This document shows positions 47,375 to 59,750 of a stretch of DNA of 64,000 nt, piece after piece. Origin of the DNA: Piscicola geometra. Taxonomy: Eukaryota > Annelida > Clitellata > Hirudinida > Piscicolidae. Location of the stretch: contig OX030957.1 in NCBI GenBank assembly GCA_943735955.1, positions 5,125,801-5,189,800 of the forward strand. Reading direction: 5' to 3'. Each line of letters starts with the position of its first letter. Position 1 is the stretch's first letter. Both the position numbers and the translations under genes were made by a program. The notes under the pieces were generated by a model that ran no database searches, was not told the DNA's origin, and was given only the letters and a program-made list of their open reading frames with translations.

Positions 47375-50300
47375 GTAATAACAACAACAATAATAATAAC
47401 GATAACCACAGCGGTGACAATAGTAACAGTAGTAATACCGACAGTAATGATGACGATAAAGAAAAAAGAGAAAGGAAAGATCAAAAAGAAGAGAATGCTT
47501 CATCCGGTCAGTAAGTTTAATGTGTGTTCGGTTTGTTTTGGCGTAGTGGTGGTGATTGTGATGGTTCACTCATAGATGGGGTCACTGGAATTTGAGAGCA
47601 ATAAAAATCGATTTTTGAAGTTATGTCATGTGATTACGCACTCGTTTTATGCATTAGTGATTTCTTGAAATTAACACTTCACATATTTTTTATTGTAGAA
47701 GAAATGAATTACGAAGACATTTATGAGAAGAAGAAAAAAGAAAGAATGTTAGAGGAGGAAAGAGGTGAGAATGAGAAGAGGAGGTTGGAGGAGTTGATGA
47801 GGATGATGGAGGGAAGCGTGCATAGCATAGATGTGGTCGACTCAGCGCCTGGGGCGTCTGCTAATGATGTAGTCTCTAGAGATAGTGCTGGTAAAGAGGC
47901 TAAGAGTTTGAGCAGTGCGGATGAGATTGTATTGCCGAAGTATTCGATGATGAGTCAAGGAGGAGAGATGCATGGGAGGGCAGGGGATGCAGTGAATCAG
48001 GATGCAAGAGTGGTTGATCCTGCCCCTGCCACCGAGGGCGAGAGGAGGAGGGAGGGCGCGGGTTACGACACGTACTTGAACGCTTTGAGCGATTTCAATG
48101 AAAAGTTTTTTAAACTGAAGGAGACCTCATTCCCGCTTCAAGAAGACGACAGAAACTACGCTGACCCTTCGAAACGACACTTTGACGAAAAGTCCTACGT
48201 CATTCCCTCCTCGAACCAGGCCAACCCCCAACTTGCCAGTCTAACGCCCCAACACACCTCTCGAGACACCCCCGCCAGCCAACAAGCCCCCCCTCGACAG
48301 GGTGCTAGCAGACACAAGAGGGAGGACAGTGACGATGACGATGACGCCATCGGAGCATCCCCCATTCCAGACTCTGGCGTCGAGTTTTGTTCACCTGATT
48401 GGGGACAATTCTCACAACCTTTCCAGCACAAAACGCCCGAAAAGAAGTTCTCATTGAGCAAGAAAGTTCCGCACCACTCGTCCTACCACACTCAACTTTC
48501 GCCATTCACGCCACCCCCGCCATCATCATTCTCATCCACATTCACCAAGCCATCTTCACTGCAACAACGCCACTACCACCTCTCGACACCTCGCATCATC
48601 CAATCCTCCATGCGGACAACAGCAAACTCATCCTGCTCAGAGGACGGAAGACACCTCTCCTCTCTCTCGAACCCCCATCTCTTCGGCACCACCCACTCGC
48701 GCCAGCAACCCTCCTTCTCCTCCTCCTCGGCCACCTCCACATACCGACCTTCCTACTCTCGCTTCTCGCCCATGAACGACGTGCGTATCAGTCGATTCGG
48801 ATCCGACTCCAAGATACTACGAGCCGAGGTATCATTATGATGATTATGAGGATGATGATGATGATGATGATGAGAAGGATGATGATTATTATTGTTATTG
48901 TTTTTATTTATTTTTATTATTATTAATATTTAATATATCTCTATAATTAAGGCTGGCTTTAAAAAGCTAAATCAAATAATTTTCAAACATTTATTCGTTA
49001 GAATAAATTTATCTCAGATATTATTTACTAATAAAAAGAGAAAAAATAATCGTGAAATTTTATTTATTTAATGGAAGCACAAATTTCAACTTTATCATTT
49101 ACTATCTCCAATTAATTTGAATTATCACTACGGGAATCTTAAATAAATAGCATTTAATTTCGTTCATCCATAAATAAAGTTTATCATTATTCTATCCAAA
49201 ATCAAATAAGGTTTTTCATTCAGCATGCTTTTTATTTAAATATATTCCTAGTGTGACCACATTCATATCAACTGTCCTATTGGAAATTTGAAAAAAATGT
49301 TTAATGGGTTCTGTCCTTTTTTATAGATTTTGTTTTACCGCTTAAAATGATCAAACTCTTTCTTTAAAAAAAAAAGACAAATAAAAAACTAATATTTTCC
49401 GTTTTTATCAGTTTAACTTCACCACCACAACCACAAATAACACTACCACCACTACCACTATCACCACCACACCATCACCACAACCACCACCATCACCCAT
49501 CCCCACCAAAACCATCCCCCACCATCACCCCCTCCCCACCAAAACCAAACAAACCACCACCACCACCACCACCTCAGAGATGGGACGAATCGCAGCAAGA
49601 GTTACACATCCTTCGGGAATTGCAGCGTGACGTGGTGCTTAACATTGAACACTTGCAGAGGGACATCAGCCAGACTGAGGCGCAACAGAGTGAGGCACTG
49701 CGAGAGGTGGGTGGGTGGTGTTGGGATAAGTGAGTGAGATGGGTGGGTGGATGGGTGGGTGGTTGAAGTGGGTCAGATGGGTGGGTGGTGAGGTGGATAA
49801 GTGCTGAAGTGGGTGGGTGGGTGAGTGAGGTGGATAAGTGCTGAGGGGGTTGGGTGAGTGAGATGGTTGGGTGAGTGAAGTGGTTGGGTGAGTGAGGTGC
49901 TTGGGTGAGGTGCTTGGGTGAGTGAGGTGCTTGGGTGAGTGGGCGCTTGATGGGTGGCTTGTGGGGTGAGGTGTCTGGTTTGCTACCTAGGTATAAATAA
50001 CCTGAAAATTATTGTTAAAGTTCTTTAGCTCACAAGTTTTTTTTAAATATAAATATTGAAAACCTATTGTTAATAGTGTTATTATTCTTATGATTTCATA
50101 TGAAAATACTTATCTAAAACACTGGAACAACCACATTCAGTTGGAAGTCGAGCGGGCTCTGCTGGGCGGTGAGCGGAGGCTGCTCGTTGGCGAGGTTGAT
50201 GCCTTGCGAGAGAGACTCCGACACATCGATGCCAAGCTCAAGCAGTTATGCAAGAAGGTTCATAAGGTAGGTGGGAGTTCTGGGCTTGTTCTGTGGTTGT

Positions 50301-53300
50301 TTCATAATTTTTTAGACTTTATTTGTGCAATCTTGATTTTGCATTTTTAGCAGTTTATCAGCGTTTTTTTCGTATTGGTTTGATAGTGTGTGTTTAAATT
50401 AAAAAATTTTTTTTTACCGATTAAACCAGACACGTTCGTGCAAAAATAGATTCGGAACGCCAGTTTTTCTAATTATTTTCGTCTGATTTTTATGCTTCTC
50501 CATTTACTGGATATTTATTAGGGCATTATTTTCGCTTTATGCACTGATTAAGTTTGTTTTTAAAGGTTTCAGCGTCGATAACACTTGTATAAACTAGGTT
50601 TTCTGATGAAAATGAGAAGGATGAATGGATACTGTGTATGTTGTGATGATGATGATGATGAACATTGTGAGATGCTGATTAGACGATTTTGGTGAGATAA
50701 TGATAATGACGATATAGGGAGATGATGATGATGTCGATATTGGGAGATGATGATGGTGACAATATGGTGGAGATGATGATGATGATGTCGACGAATATAG
50801 TCCAAAAATATTCTATCACTTGCTTTTATTATTAGAATGCTTTCAACACCGACAATTAAAAGGCGATTTTTCAACTAGATGTTTGCAACATTGATCAATG
50901 GGCGTGATGAAAATATGTAAAAAAAAATATTTTTTATTTGAACAATTTTTTTCTATAAATAATATAATTGAATTAGCATGAATGAATGGTTGGTGTACAA
51001 ACGCAATAAATACAGGATGTGCCTATTTATTTTAATACCACCATAGTAACTCTTTAAAGCCTTCGAAAGCATCTATAGTGTATAGCATTACTTCTCTCTT
51101 ATCCTACAACTAGAATGCTGTTCTTATAAATAGCTTCAACGATATCACTAATGGTTTATGTGCTATATTTATTTATTCTTTATTTGTAAAATAAAATATT
51201 TCTTTCATATTTATTCATCGTTTCATGTTGACAGCTTGAAAGTTCTGGCTTAGATGCTTAGTTGCCTTGGTGACAATTTTATCTTATTTTATATTTATAC
51301 TGTATTATATTGTATTTTTTTACAACACTACGTATACTTAACTATTTTTTTGGGATTAATCTATACTGTATCCTAATTTAAATACATTTTATTCTGCAAT
51401 TCTTTTTTTATTTTTCGTTCTTCTTTACAGTAATGCTTACAAGACTACCCCTAGCATCATTACACTCTTATCTGCTGTGACATTGCCTTGAGTTACAATG
51501 TAACCAAGTTACATAAATACAGGCGAGCACATTGACGATTAGATAGGCTATTGTATTTAGTTCATGTAAAATAGGTGAATACATTTATTTCCCAAATTTA
51601 CCGTGTCATTCCTTCCTTTTGATATTCTCACTTACAAATAATCCAACCACCACATTGGAAATTTTGTTATTGGCTTTGAAGCTCGTTCGGGTTCACGCCA
51701 CGTTAATAATATTAGTCATTGCATTGAATTGTATTTATTTAGTAACTAAATTTTAGTTGTTCAACTTTTTTATAAATCATTGATGATAGGCATCCACCCA
51801 AGATAACTCTCCCAAACCACCCTCTCTATCAATGCTACTTGATCTTTATTTGTTAACGTGAACATCAACACAACCACCAAACTTGCATCATCACCATTTT
51901 CACCACCATCAACATTACTACCATCACCGTTGCTTCCACAACTACTACTACTATCACCACCACCACTAATACTATCATGCCAATGACACAACTACCATCA
52001 TCAACACTATCACCACCACCACAACCACTACTACTTGTATCGGCACCACCACCAAAAACCATTCCAACTACTACCACCACCACTACTACTATCATCACCA
52101 CCACTAATACTATCATGCCAATGATACAACTACTATCATCAACACTATCACCACCACCACCACCACTACTACTATCACCACCACTTCTACTACCATTACT
52201 ACTATCATGACAGGACCACAACGAGTTGAAGGCGGAGAAGGTGAAATTGAAGGAGTTAGAAGCACGCAGGAAGGCGATCGAGGCAAGGATGGACGGAAGG
52301 ATTGATTCTAAAAAAGGAGAAAAGACGAATAAAGGAGTTGAAGAAGGAGTGAAGGAGGGAAAGGAGGAGGGGAGGAAAGGGGGGGAGGAGCTGGAAGGGC
52401 AGTGGAGGGATGCCAAGGAGGAAGAAGACGCTCAAAGGGCCCTAGTCGAAAATATTGAGTTCCAACTTCTTGAGGTGCTGACGATGATGATGGGGATGAA
52501 GGTGATGATGATGATGGGGATGAGGGTGATGATGACGATGGGGATATGGGTGATGGTGATGATGACGATGATGATGGGGATGAGGGTGATGATGACGATG
52601 GGGATGTTGATGATTGAGAAAGATGATGATGATGTTGATGCTGTGGATGATCTTATAGTGATAACACATAGCTAATGATCGTATTTAATTTAGTAAATAC
52701 ACCAAATGTATCTATAATAACATCATGTTGCGTAAGCCAAAAAATTAAATACCAATCTATACTCTTTCCTAACACCACCACCCTGACACCACCATGATGA
52801 CCTTGCTACACATGGTGACCTTGCAACACATGACCTTCACGACACAGGGTGAGTCACGCGAGGAGGAGGAGAGGGAAAAGGAAGAAGACAAGGTGATCCT
52901 GGAGAGGAAGAGGCTGCTGGATCTACTTGCCAGCAAGCAGGTTTATTAATTATATAGTTTTTCTATTTATAATATTTTTTTATTTCTTTTTATTACTTTT
53001 ATTATTTATTATTTTTATAATATTTTTATTATTTATTAATTTATTAATATTTTTATTATTTATTACTTTTTTAATATTTTTATTATTATTAATTTTTTAA
53101 TTTTTATATTATTCTATTATATTATTTTTTTTATTATTATTATTTCCTTATATTATTATACATATTATCTATTAGGTATATTTTTGAAATTTTTTCATTT
53201 TTTTCCCTTTGCTGAGTTGTTCTTAACTTGAGGATTAAGCTTCCGAGTGTAAAAGGCTTTTTGTCAAAGGTTGCTTGTCATCTGCTCCCCTAGTCATGCT

Positions 53301-54636
53301 TCCATCATATCTTCTCTATGGAGACATTAATCACATATTTTTTTAGTCTTGAAGCCCGTCTGAGTTTACGTCTTGTTTATATTTGTCGTTGTATTGTATT
53401 GCATTGTATTTTATTGTATATTTTTATCAATCACTCCACCACTCTTCCACCACTCTTCCACAATCATCAATACTCCAGCCCAACCCTCTAACCGCCACCA
53501 CTACTACTAAATAAAGCTGGAACTGGACGAAATGGCGTCTCAAGAGACCGAGATGGTGAGGCAGGTGGCGAGGGATGGTGAAGACCTGTCGGAGAGGTGT
53601 CGTCTGCTGGGGCAGCAACTCGATAAGGTGTGGCGTTGGTGGCTTGATAGGCTTGCTGGTGGGGTGATTGGATTTTATGGCTTGATTCGTGGGGAGGGGT
53701 GTAGTATGATAGGTTGGTAGGGGATGATGGGATGTTCAAGAATGGTTGTTGGTGGAAGTGTAGCTTGATAGGGTGGTTGGTGGGACGATAGAATGCTATT
53801 GGGTTATCTGTGGGAGGTATGGGATGCTATAGGTTGGTTATAGGTGACTAATTGCTAGGTTGAATAATTTAATTAGTGATAAAAAGTAACTTTTTCAGGG
53901 AAAATTTTTGAATTAAATTTCAATTCCGAGATGCAATATTTATTAAAGTTTTCATTGACAGGAAAGAAGCATTTTAGACAACATCAACCAACAAACCGAC
54001 CTTCTCTTGTCTTTCTCTTCCTCCTCCTCTTCCATGCACCCGCACAAGTTTTCCTACCAGGTAATAATGATGAGAGGATGATGATGGTAATGATGAGATG
54101 ATGATGATGGTGATGATGATGATGATGATGATGAGGATGATGGCTTTCAGAAGTAAATTTGTAAAATAAAACGTGCTCCTTATATATGATATTTACGGTT
54201 CATTAATTCAAATTCATTAAAAATATTTCAACAAATACTCATCAGGCATTAAACAGACGAAATGAGAATCTAAGCAAATCGACCTCACCGCAACACCATC
54301 CACTACTGCACCACCACCACCAACACCAGCAGCAGCAACAGCCTCTCAACCCATCGTCCATGCACTATCCTTATCTGAAAAAGACCGCCTCGCAAACGCT
54401 GCCACTGCTCGAAAGCTACAAAAATCCATCGGGACTGCAGCGCGACAGAATCGGTGAGTCTCGATGAATATACATATGTATATGTTTTGGTGTCATCTGG
54501 AAATTATTGGATTTTCTAGAAGGTTTTCTTAGACCTGACATAAATTGGATAGATTCTTTGTAATGACTTGTGATATGACTAGAACCATGAAAGATTAAAA
54601 CTCGGAACGCTTTATTATTTCCATCATCACCATCAC

Positions 54637-54668
<32 letters not shown>

Positions 54669-57600
54669 CCATCATCATCATTACCACAATCCCCTCCACC
54701 ATCTTCACCAGCATTTCTCAAGACGTTTGAAGAACGCTCCTTCAGATACCAACTCAAGCCCAAAGCCAGTAACCCCGCCCTCTACCCTTCGACTGATTGG
54801 TCCAAGCACAGCAGTGGGCGGGACTTGAAGCAGAAAGCTGCCTCGTGGTTGGCTGTCAATTCCGACTCGGAAGAAACATTGAGTGGCTCGGAGTCGGAAA
54901 AGGACGTCAGGTGGTCTGGGGGGGGGGAGTGGGTGATGGTGATAGGGTATCATAAGTAGAAGCGAAGTGAAGAGCTGATTTTTTTTGGAAATAGGATTTT
55001 TTTTCTCCTATATTTAAGAATTTTCCATCGCACCCAATCAACCTCATTATAATCACTACCTCCATCACCACCACAACCATCATCATCACCACCACACCAT
55101 CACCACCACACCATCACCACTACATCATCACCAACACACCACCACCACACCACCACCACACCACCACCACACCACCATCACAGCGAGTGGAGTAAGGACG
55201 AGGCGCTAGAGAGGATCAGAGATATGGAGTGTCAGCTGCTGATCGCCAAGGCTGAGAAGATGAAGTTGGTTGATCGACAGGTGGGTGATGATGATGATGA
55301 TGATGATGATGATGGTAGTGGTGGTGGGGGGGTGGTGGTGATGATGATGGTGATGGTGATAATGATGATGGGGGAGGATAATGATGATTGTAGTGGTGTG
55401 CTGAGGAGTTGTTGAGGATAAGTTTGATACTAATAATAATGATGATGAGAATTGGATAGAAGCCGCGTGGGATGAATGGCGCTGATTTCGAATGTCGAAT
55501 TGTGTTGGTAGATTCGTTCAAGTGCACCGCAAGACAAACCAACTCACCTAAGCAGAAGAAAGAGCTGGAGAGCATGCAGGGAGAGATGAGGAGGAGGAGA
55601 GGCGAGAGTGTCGACGGCAGGGGAGATAGGGTGGTGTTGAGGAGAGGGGCTGAGGAGAAGAAGGAGGTGGTCCGTGCAAGCGACGTGCTGTCTGTCACCT
55701 CGCAATTACAGGTAACAGGGTCAAGGTCAGGGTTAGTTTTAGGGTCAGGGTCAGTGTTGAAGTTTTTTTTGTTTAGTATTTATTATTATTTTTTATATAT
55801 ATTTTCATTAACTTTATTTATATGTTTTCCCCTCCATTTTTTCATAATCAAAATGTATTATTTTCATAAGTGACTTTTATTCGTTTCAATTCATAAACTA
55901 TTATTTTTCTCATTAATCCTACCACCTATTTATTCATTCACCCACCCACCCACCCATCCATCCATCCATCCATCCATCCATCCACACCATTTAACCCCCT
56001 AATCCAGTCTCGACCACTCACTCGCTACCTTCCCACACACGACCGCTCCTTAGACCTCGCCTCCTTCATCACATCTTGCGGCCACAATGTCCAACAGTGC
56101 AGGTGAAATACTGTTTAAAATACTTTTTTGCGCTTTGTTTTTCTCCATTTTGACGTACATTTGAGATTGTTTGAAAAAATTATTTTTTTTGTTAGTATTA
56201 CTATTTAAATTAAACCTTTTATTTGATAATTATAATTGATTAATGATTTATTTATTTAACATCAAATGATTGAATTTTTTTATAAGCTGTTTTTATTTTC
56301 TATTTTATAGCTTAGTTTTGAACGGGGTTTCGCATTTTCGCGTTCAAATTCAAATTTTCCTTTTCACTTATTTCTCTATTTTTTCATCTCGCTTCTCCCA
56401 TCTTCCACCCACCACAGGAACGTCATCTTGACAGCTTCCAGCTGCAGAGGCTACCTAAACAAGATGACAGGCTGTCACATCCGCAAGTGGAAGAAGAGGT
56501 GGTTTGTCTTCGATCGCTCCAAGAGGTAGTTTTTTTGTTTTGTTTTGTTTTTCATTATTAAATAAATAAATGTTTTATATGGTCTTAATGCTCGTTCGGG
56601 TTTACGCCACGTTAATTGTATTCGTCGTTGTATTGTTTTATAATCATTTTTTTATACTTTAGTTTTGTTTAAAATACTTAAAACTAAATATTTATTAATT
56701 ATATTCTATTTCAAGTATAAAAACCATTTTCTATTCCAAGTCTACTCCATTTTCAATGCACATCCCCTTCAATTAATCGACCAAACCCCACCCCTTCCTT
56801 CCCCCCCCCAATCGACCAAACCACACCCCTTTTCCCTCCCCCAACCGACCAAACCACACCCCTTCCTTCCCCTCTCAACCGATCAAACCACACCCCTTCC
56901 TTCCCCTCTCAACCGATCAAACCACACCCCTCCCTCTCCTTCTCCCCAAATTGACCAAACCACACCCTTTTCTCTCCTCTTCCCAACCGATCAAACCACA
57001 CCCTTCCTTCCCCTCTCTAATCGACCAAACCACACCCTTCCTTCCCCCCCTAATCGACCAAACCACACCCTTTCTTCCCTAACCCCCCCAATCGATCAAA
57101 CCTCCAGGAGTCTGAGTTACTTCGCAGACAACCGAGAGGCCAAGCCTAAGGCAGTGGTTTACTTCCAGTCAATTGAGGATGTCTTCGTCGATCATCTTCA
57201 CCAGGTGGGATAGGAGGGGGGAGGAAGAGGGATGGGATGGAAGTGGAAGGGGAGTGGAGTGGAGGAGGCTTCGGGTGGAAGAGATGGAGGTGTGAATGGG
57301 AAGGGAATGGAGTGGGAGTGAAGTGTGAGTGGGAGAAAAGGGAAGCGGCTGGAGTTAAAGGCGAGGATTTTGAATGTGTTTGTGTGGATTGAATTCACAT
57401 AACTCTCTAGCAGTCATTTAACTACTTCATCACCCTGCACTCAGCCACCCCCCGCCATCCAAATTTTCCTTTTCCACCCACCCCTTCCCCCCCCATCTTC
57501 AAACACCAACGAACCACCTCTCCCACAGGTGAGCAGTCCAACGCCTCAGCTGACATTCTGTCTCAAGACGCTCCAACGGGCGTTCTTCCTGTTGGCTCCG

Positions 57601-57672
57601 TCTGCCGATGCGATGAGGGTTTGGATCGACGTGTTGTCGACCGGTGCCGAAGCCCATCACCGCTTCACTTGA
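47320..57672 (+). CDS. PHLDB: PHLDB/LL5 homologue (PH domain, coiled-coil cortical protein)
   Basis: LL5 proteins bind phosphoinositides through a C-terminal PH domain and anchor CLASP-tipped microtubules at the cell cortex. Exons: 47320-47506, 47699-48828, 49578-49706, 50141-50266, 52214-52474, 52848-52940, 53517-53627, 53962-54060, 54246-54453, 54712-54910, 55184-55280, 55556-55711, 56008-56102, 56418-56525, 57108-57204, 57529-57672 (TGA); 1079 residues in phase. N-terminus: Asn-rich run, then a Glu/Lys-rich helix. Exon 2 is disordered and Ser/Pro-rich. Exons 3-7 are heptad-like charged coiled coil. Exon 9 has a His/Gln run. The PH domain (about 973-1079) is family-specific: CRGYLNKM, KWKKRWFVFDR, SLSYFADNRE, AVVYFQSIEDV, DHLH, LAPSADAMRVW, STGAEAHHRF. 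No FHA domain is seen. The ATG start and the exon 1 donor (CCG|GTCAGT) are the weakest parts. Confidence 0.93.
48839..48900 (+). repeat. GAT-rich microsatellite in PHLDB intron 2
   Basis: Imperfect (GAT)n follows closely on the exon 2 donor. It belongs to the GAT/GGT-rich class that recurs near donors in this gene. Confidence 0.85.
49425..49575 (+). repeat. CCA/CAC-rich tract before PHLDB exon 3
   Basis: About 150 bases of almost pure A/C sequence with CCACCA units run up to the CTCAG acceptor of exon 3. The intron after exon 3 opens with GTGGGTGG-rich sequence (49707-49960), the approximate complement. Confidence 0.9.
50640..50795 (+). repeat. (GAT)n-rich microsatellite in PHLDB intron 4
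   Basis: Imperfect GATGATGATG runs separated by ATATTGGGA-type spacers. No coding function. Confidence 0.8.
51670..51735 (+). mobile_element. SINE tail fragment, family 1-like, PHLDB intron 4
   Basis: Contains GAAGCTCGTTCGGGTTCACG followed by CCACGTTAATAATATTAG, similar to the last third of the SINE at 43541 and to the segment at 56578. Confidence 0.6.
51870..52210 (+). repeat. CCA/CTA/TCA-rich tract before PHLDB exon 5
   Basis: About 340 bases of A/C/T triplet repeats (ACCACC, CTACTA, ATCATC), almost free of G, end at the ATGACAG acceptor. Two long similar blocks (ATCATGCCAATGACACAACT and ATCATGCCAATGATACAACT) show an internal duplication of about 150 bp. Confidence 0.85.
52480..52640 (+). 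repeat. GATGGGGATGA-type repeat after PHLDB exon 5
   Basis: Tandem degenerate GATGATGATGGGGATGAGGG units follow the donor at 52475. The open frame that continues into them from exon 5 encodes only Met/Gly/Thr repeats and is intronic. Confidence 0.85.
53340..53415 (+). mobile_element. Degenerate SINE tail fragment, PHLDB intron 6
   Basis: CTTGAAGCCCGTCTGAGTTT and ACGTC, then GTCGTTGTATTGTATTGC. This is a diverged relative of the 51670 and 56578 fragments. Confidence 0.5.
54098..54133 (+). repeat. (ATG)4 GTG (ATG)7 in PHLDB intron 8
   Basis: A 36-nt block 38 bases after the exon 8 donor. It is perfectly complementary to 54646-54681 in intron 9, so exon 9 is flanked by inverted copies. Confidence 0.97.
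54646..54681 (+). repeat. (CAT)7 CAC (CAT)4 in PHLDB intron 9
   Basis: This block is part of a longer (CAT)10 CAC (CAT)4 run and pairs perfectly with 54098-54133 across exon 9. Confidence 0.97.
55055..55183 (+). repeat. CACCAC-rich tract before PHLDB exon 11
   Basis: About 130 bases of CCACCACCACA units run into the CATCACAG acceptor. The intron starts with GTGATGGTGAT-type sequence that can pair with it for about 10 bases. Confidence 0.9.
55281..55395 (+). repeat. (GAT)n/(GGT)n tract after PHLDB exon 11
   Basis: GATGATGATG passes into GGTGGTGGGG and back to GATGATG directly after the donor at 55281. Confidence 0.9.
56578..56645 (+). mobile_element. SINE tail fragment, family 1-like, PHLDB intron 14
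   Basis: Contains AATGCTCGTTCGGGTTTACG, CCACGTTAATTGTATTCG, TCGTTGTATTG. Close to the 51670 fragment. Confidence 0.6.
56775..57095 (+). repeat. Degenerate C-rich tandem repeat in PHLDB intron 14
   Basis: About ten degenerate copies of a unit near 35 bp: CCAATCGACCAAACCACACC followed by CCTTCCTTCCCC and variants. It ends a few bases before the acceptor of exon 15 and acts as a long pyrimidine-rich tract. The open frame within it is intronic. Confidence 0.9.
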
Positions 57673-57716
57673 GACTTTCATTGAGAAGTTCATCGAGACT
57701 TCGGCGATGATTGATC

Positions 57717-57908
57717 GATGGTTGAGTGTTGCGGTTGAGTGTTGTGGTTGAGTGTTGTAGTTGAGTGTTGTGGTTGAGAGGTGTGGTTGAGTGTTGTGGT
57801 TGAGTGTTGTGGTTGAGTGTTGTGGTTGAGAGGTGTGGTTGAGTGTTGTGGTTGAGAGGTGTGGTTGAGAGGTGTGGTTGAGAGGTGTGGTTGAGAGGTG
57901 TGGTTCGT
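57717..57908 (+). repeat. 13-bp tandem repeat in PHLDB 3' flank
   Basis: About 14 copies of GTTGAGTGTTGTG or the variant GTTGAGAGGTGTG, starting 45 bases after the stop codon, so probably within the 3' UTR. Confidence 0.93.
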
Positions 57909-58242
57909 GGTGGTTGTTGGGAAGTTTATTTTTCTGTCGGAAGAGCTGGTTGGCTGGGTTGAAGAAGCTTTTCAAGAACGGGTTGTGGCGGATTGGTTGT
58001 CTGGTTATTTTGATTGATTGAGGTTTTAATTTTTTTTTGAAAGAGTGTGATCGAGATTGAGTGTTCGCCTGCTGCACGTGTTATGATGTTTGCGCACTGA
58101 TCGCTTTTGAGCGGGAAACCTCCGCTGAAGCTCACTCAAATCCATCCACCATCAATTCAAGCAAGCTTTCTTGTGCATGTGCGAAAATCTTGGTGTTTCT
58201 ACAGATTCATTTATAACCTTTGAAAAAGTAAATACACATACA

Positions 58243-58258
58243 CTCACTCACTCACTCA

Positions 58259-58336
<78 letters not shown>

Positions 58337-58345
58337 TACACACAC
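58243..58345 (+). repeat. (CACT)n then (CA)n microsatellite
   Basis: Five CACT units lead into about 35 CA units with a few A interruptions near the end. Confidence 0.95.
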
Positions 58346-59587
58346 AAAACTAAGAAGCAACTTTTCGAATCTCTCCCTTCATTTAGACGCCATCTTCTAA
58401 TTCCCTCTCCACAACACCATCTCCAAGCTTCATCCCTCCAGACGCCTCCCTCAACACACCAATCCAAGTCATTAATGAAACTATAGAGCCGAATCTGAGC
58501 GGTCTTTTGAACCGATTCAAAGTGATTCATTTTCGATCTTTTTGAGACGTTTTATTTTTCGATGGTTTTTTTTCTCCAAGAAATTTCAGGTTATTTTCAG
58601 TCAATCCTTGTTACGTTCTTGAGATTTTGGCGACAAATTGTCGAGTTAGTTTTCTGAATCAAGTATTGAAATGTCCTTGGTTAGGTTTTGTTAGTTAGAT
58701 TCATTCATTTCGAATCTTGATTAGAATCGCTTTCAAAATGAGTCAACTTACTTGATTTAATTTGATTTAAAAAATCAATATTATTAAGTAGTTTTTTTTC
58801 TCTTCAACTTTCCATCACTCCCCTCTCACGATGTTATCTAGCACTGATTAAAGCGTACAATAATCTGATCACGCCTCTACGGATTACTTACTTTTTTGCT
58901 CTTATGAAAAAAATCGCACTTTTTTAGTAAATATTTTTTATGCGACTTTACAGATATTCAATTCTAATGAAGGAGCTTATCCGAATCGAGCAATACACAA
59001 AACATCATAATTTAAAATATATTTTCGGCATTAATTTTCAAATTGATTTTTTTATATATTTTATTATTATTTTAAACATTTATTTAGACGGTTAACTATA
59101 AATAGTTAAAAAAATTTATTTTTAAAATTCTCTTTTTTCCGTTTAAGAAAGTTACCATTGCATTTCGAGCAGAGTTACTCAGAAGCTTTCAGTATCGATA
59201 TCACAAATCTGTTCACCACCTATTTATCGCATCAATTTCTCTTCACTCATTTTCTATTATCAATCAATCGATTAATCAACGATCGCTTTACACTCATTTT
59301 CGCTTTATATCTACTTCATTAAATGTAACTCTTTGACCTGTTATTAATATGATTATTGTTATTAATATTATCATTAATAATATTAATATTATAACTAATA
59401 TTATTATTTATATTATTATTATTAATAATATCATTATTTTTATTTGTGCTGTTATCTTTCGTAGTTGGTGTTAGTGGAATATCATTCAAGGCCCACACAA
59501 CCGCATCAAAATATTCGGTTCTTTCACATGAGTAGTACTTTTTAGTGGTGACCATCGTCATCATTATCATCATGTCTATAGTATCAT

Positions 59588-59750
59588 AATCACCACCATA
59601 TCATATCATCATCATCATAATCATCGCCATCATCATAATCATTGCTATCATAGTCATCATCATAATCATCATCACCATCATAATCATCATCACCATCATA
59701 ATCATCATCACCATCATAATCATCATCACCATCATAATCATCATCATCAC
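59588..59750 (+). repeat. (ATC)n / CACCATCATAAT repeat
   Basis: Higher-order 18-bp unit (CATCACCATCATAATCAT) in four to five near-perfect copies at about 59665-59745, with simple ATC repeats on either side. Confidence 0.9.

Noticed and set aside
56665..57213. 182-codon plus frame ending in PHLDB exon 15
   Set aside because: Its first 145 codons are the C-rich intronic tandem repeat. Only 57108-57204 is exon.
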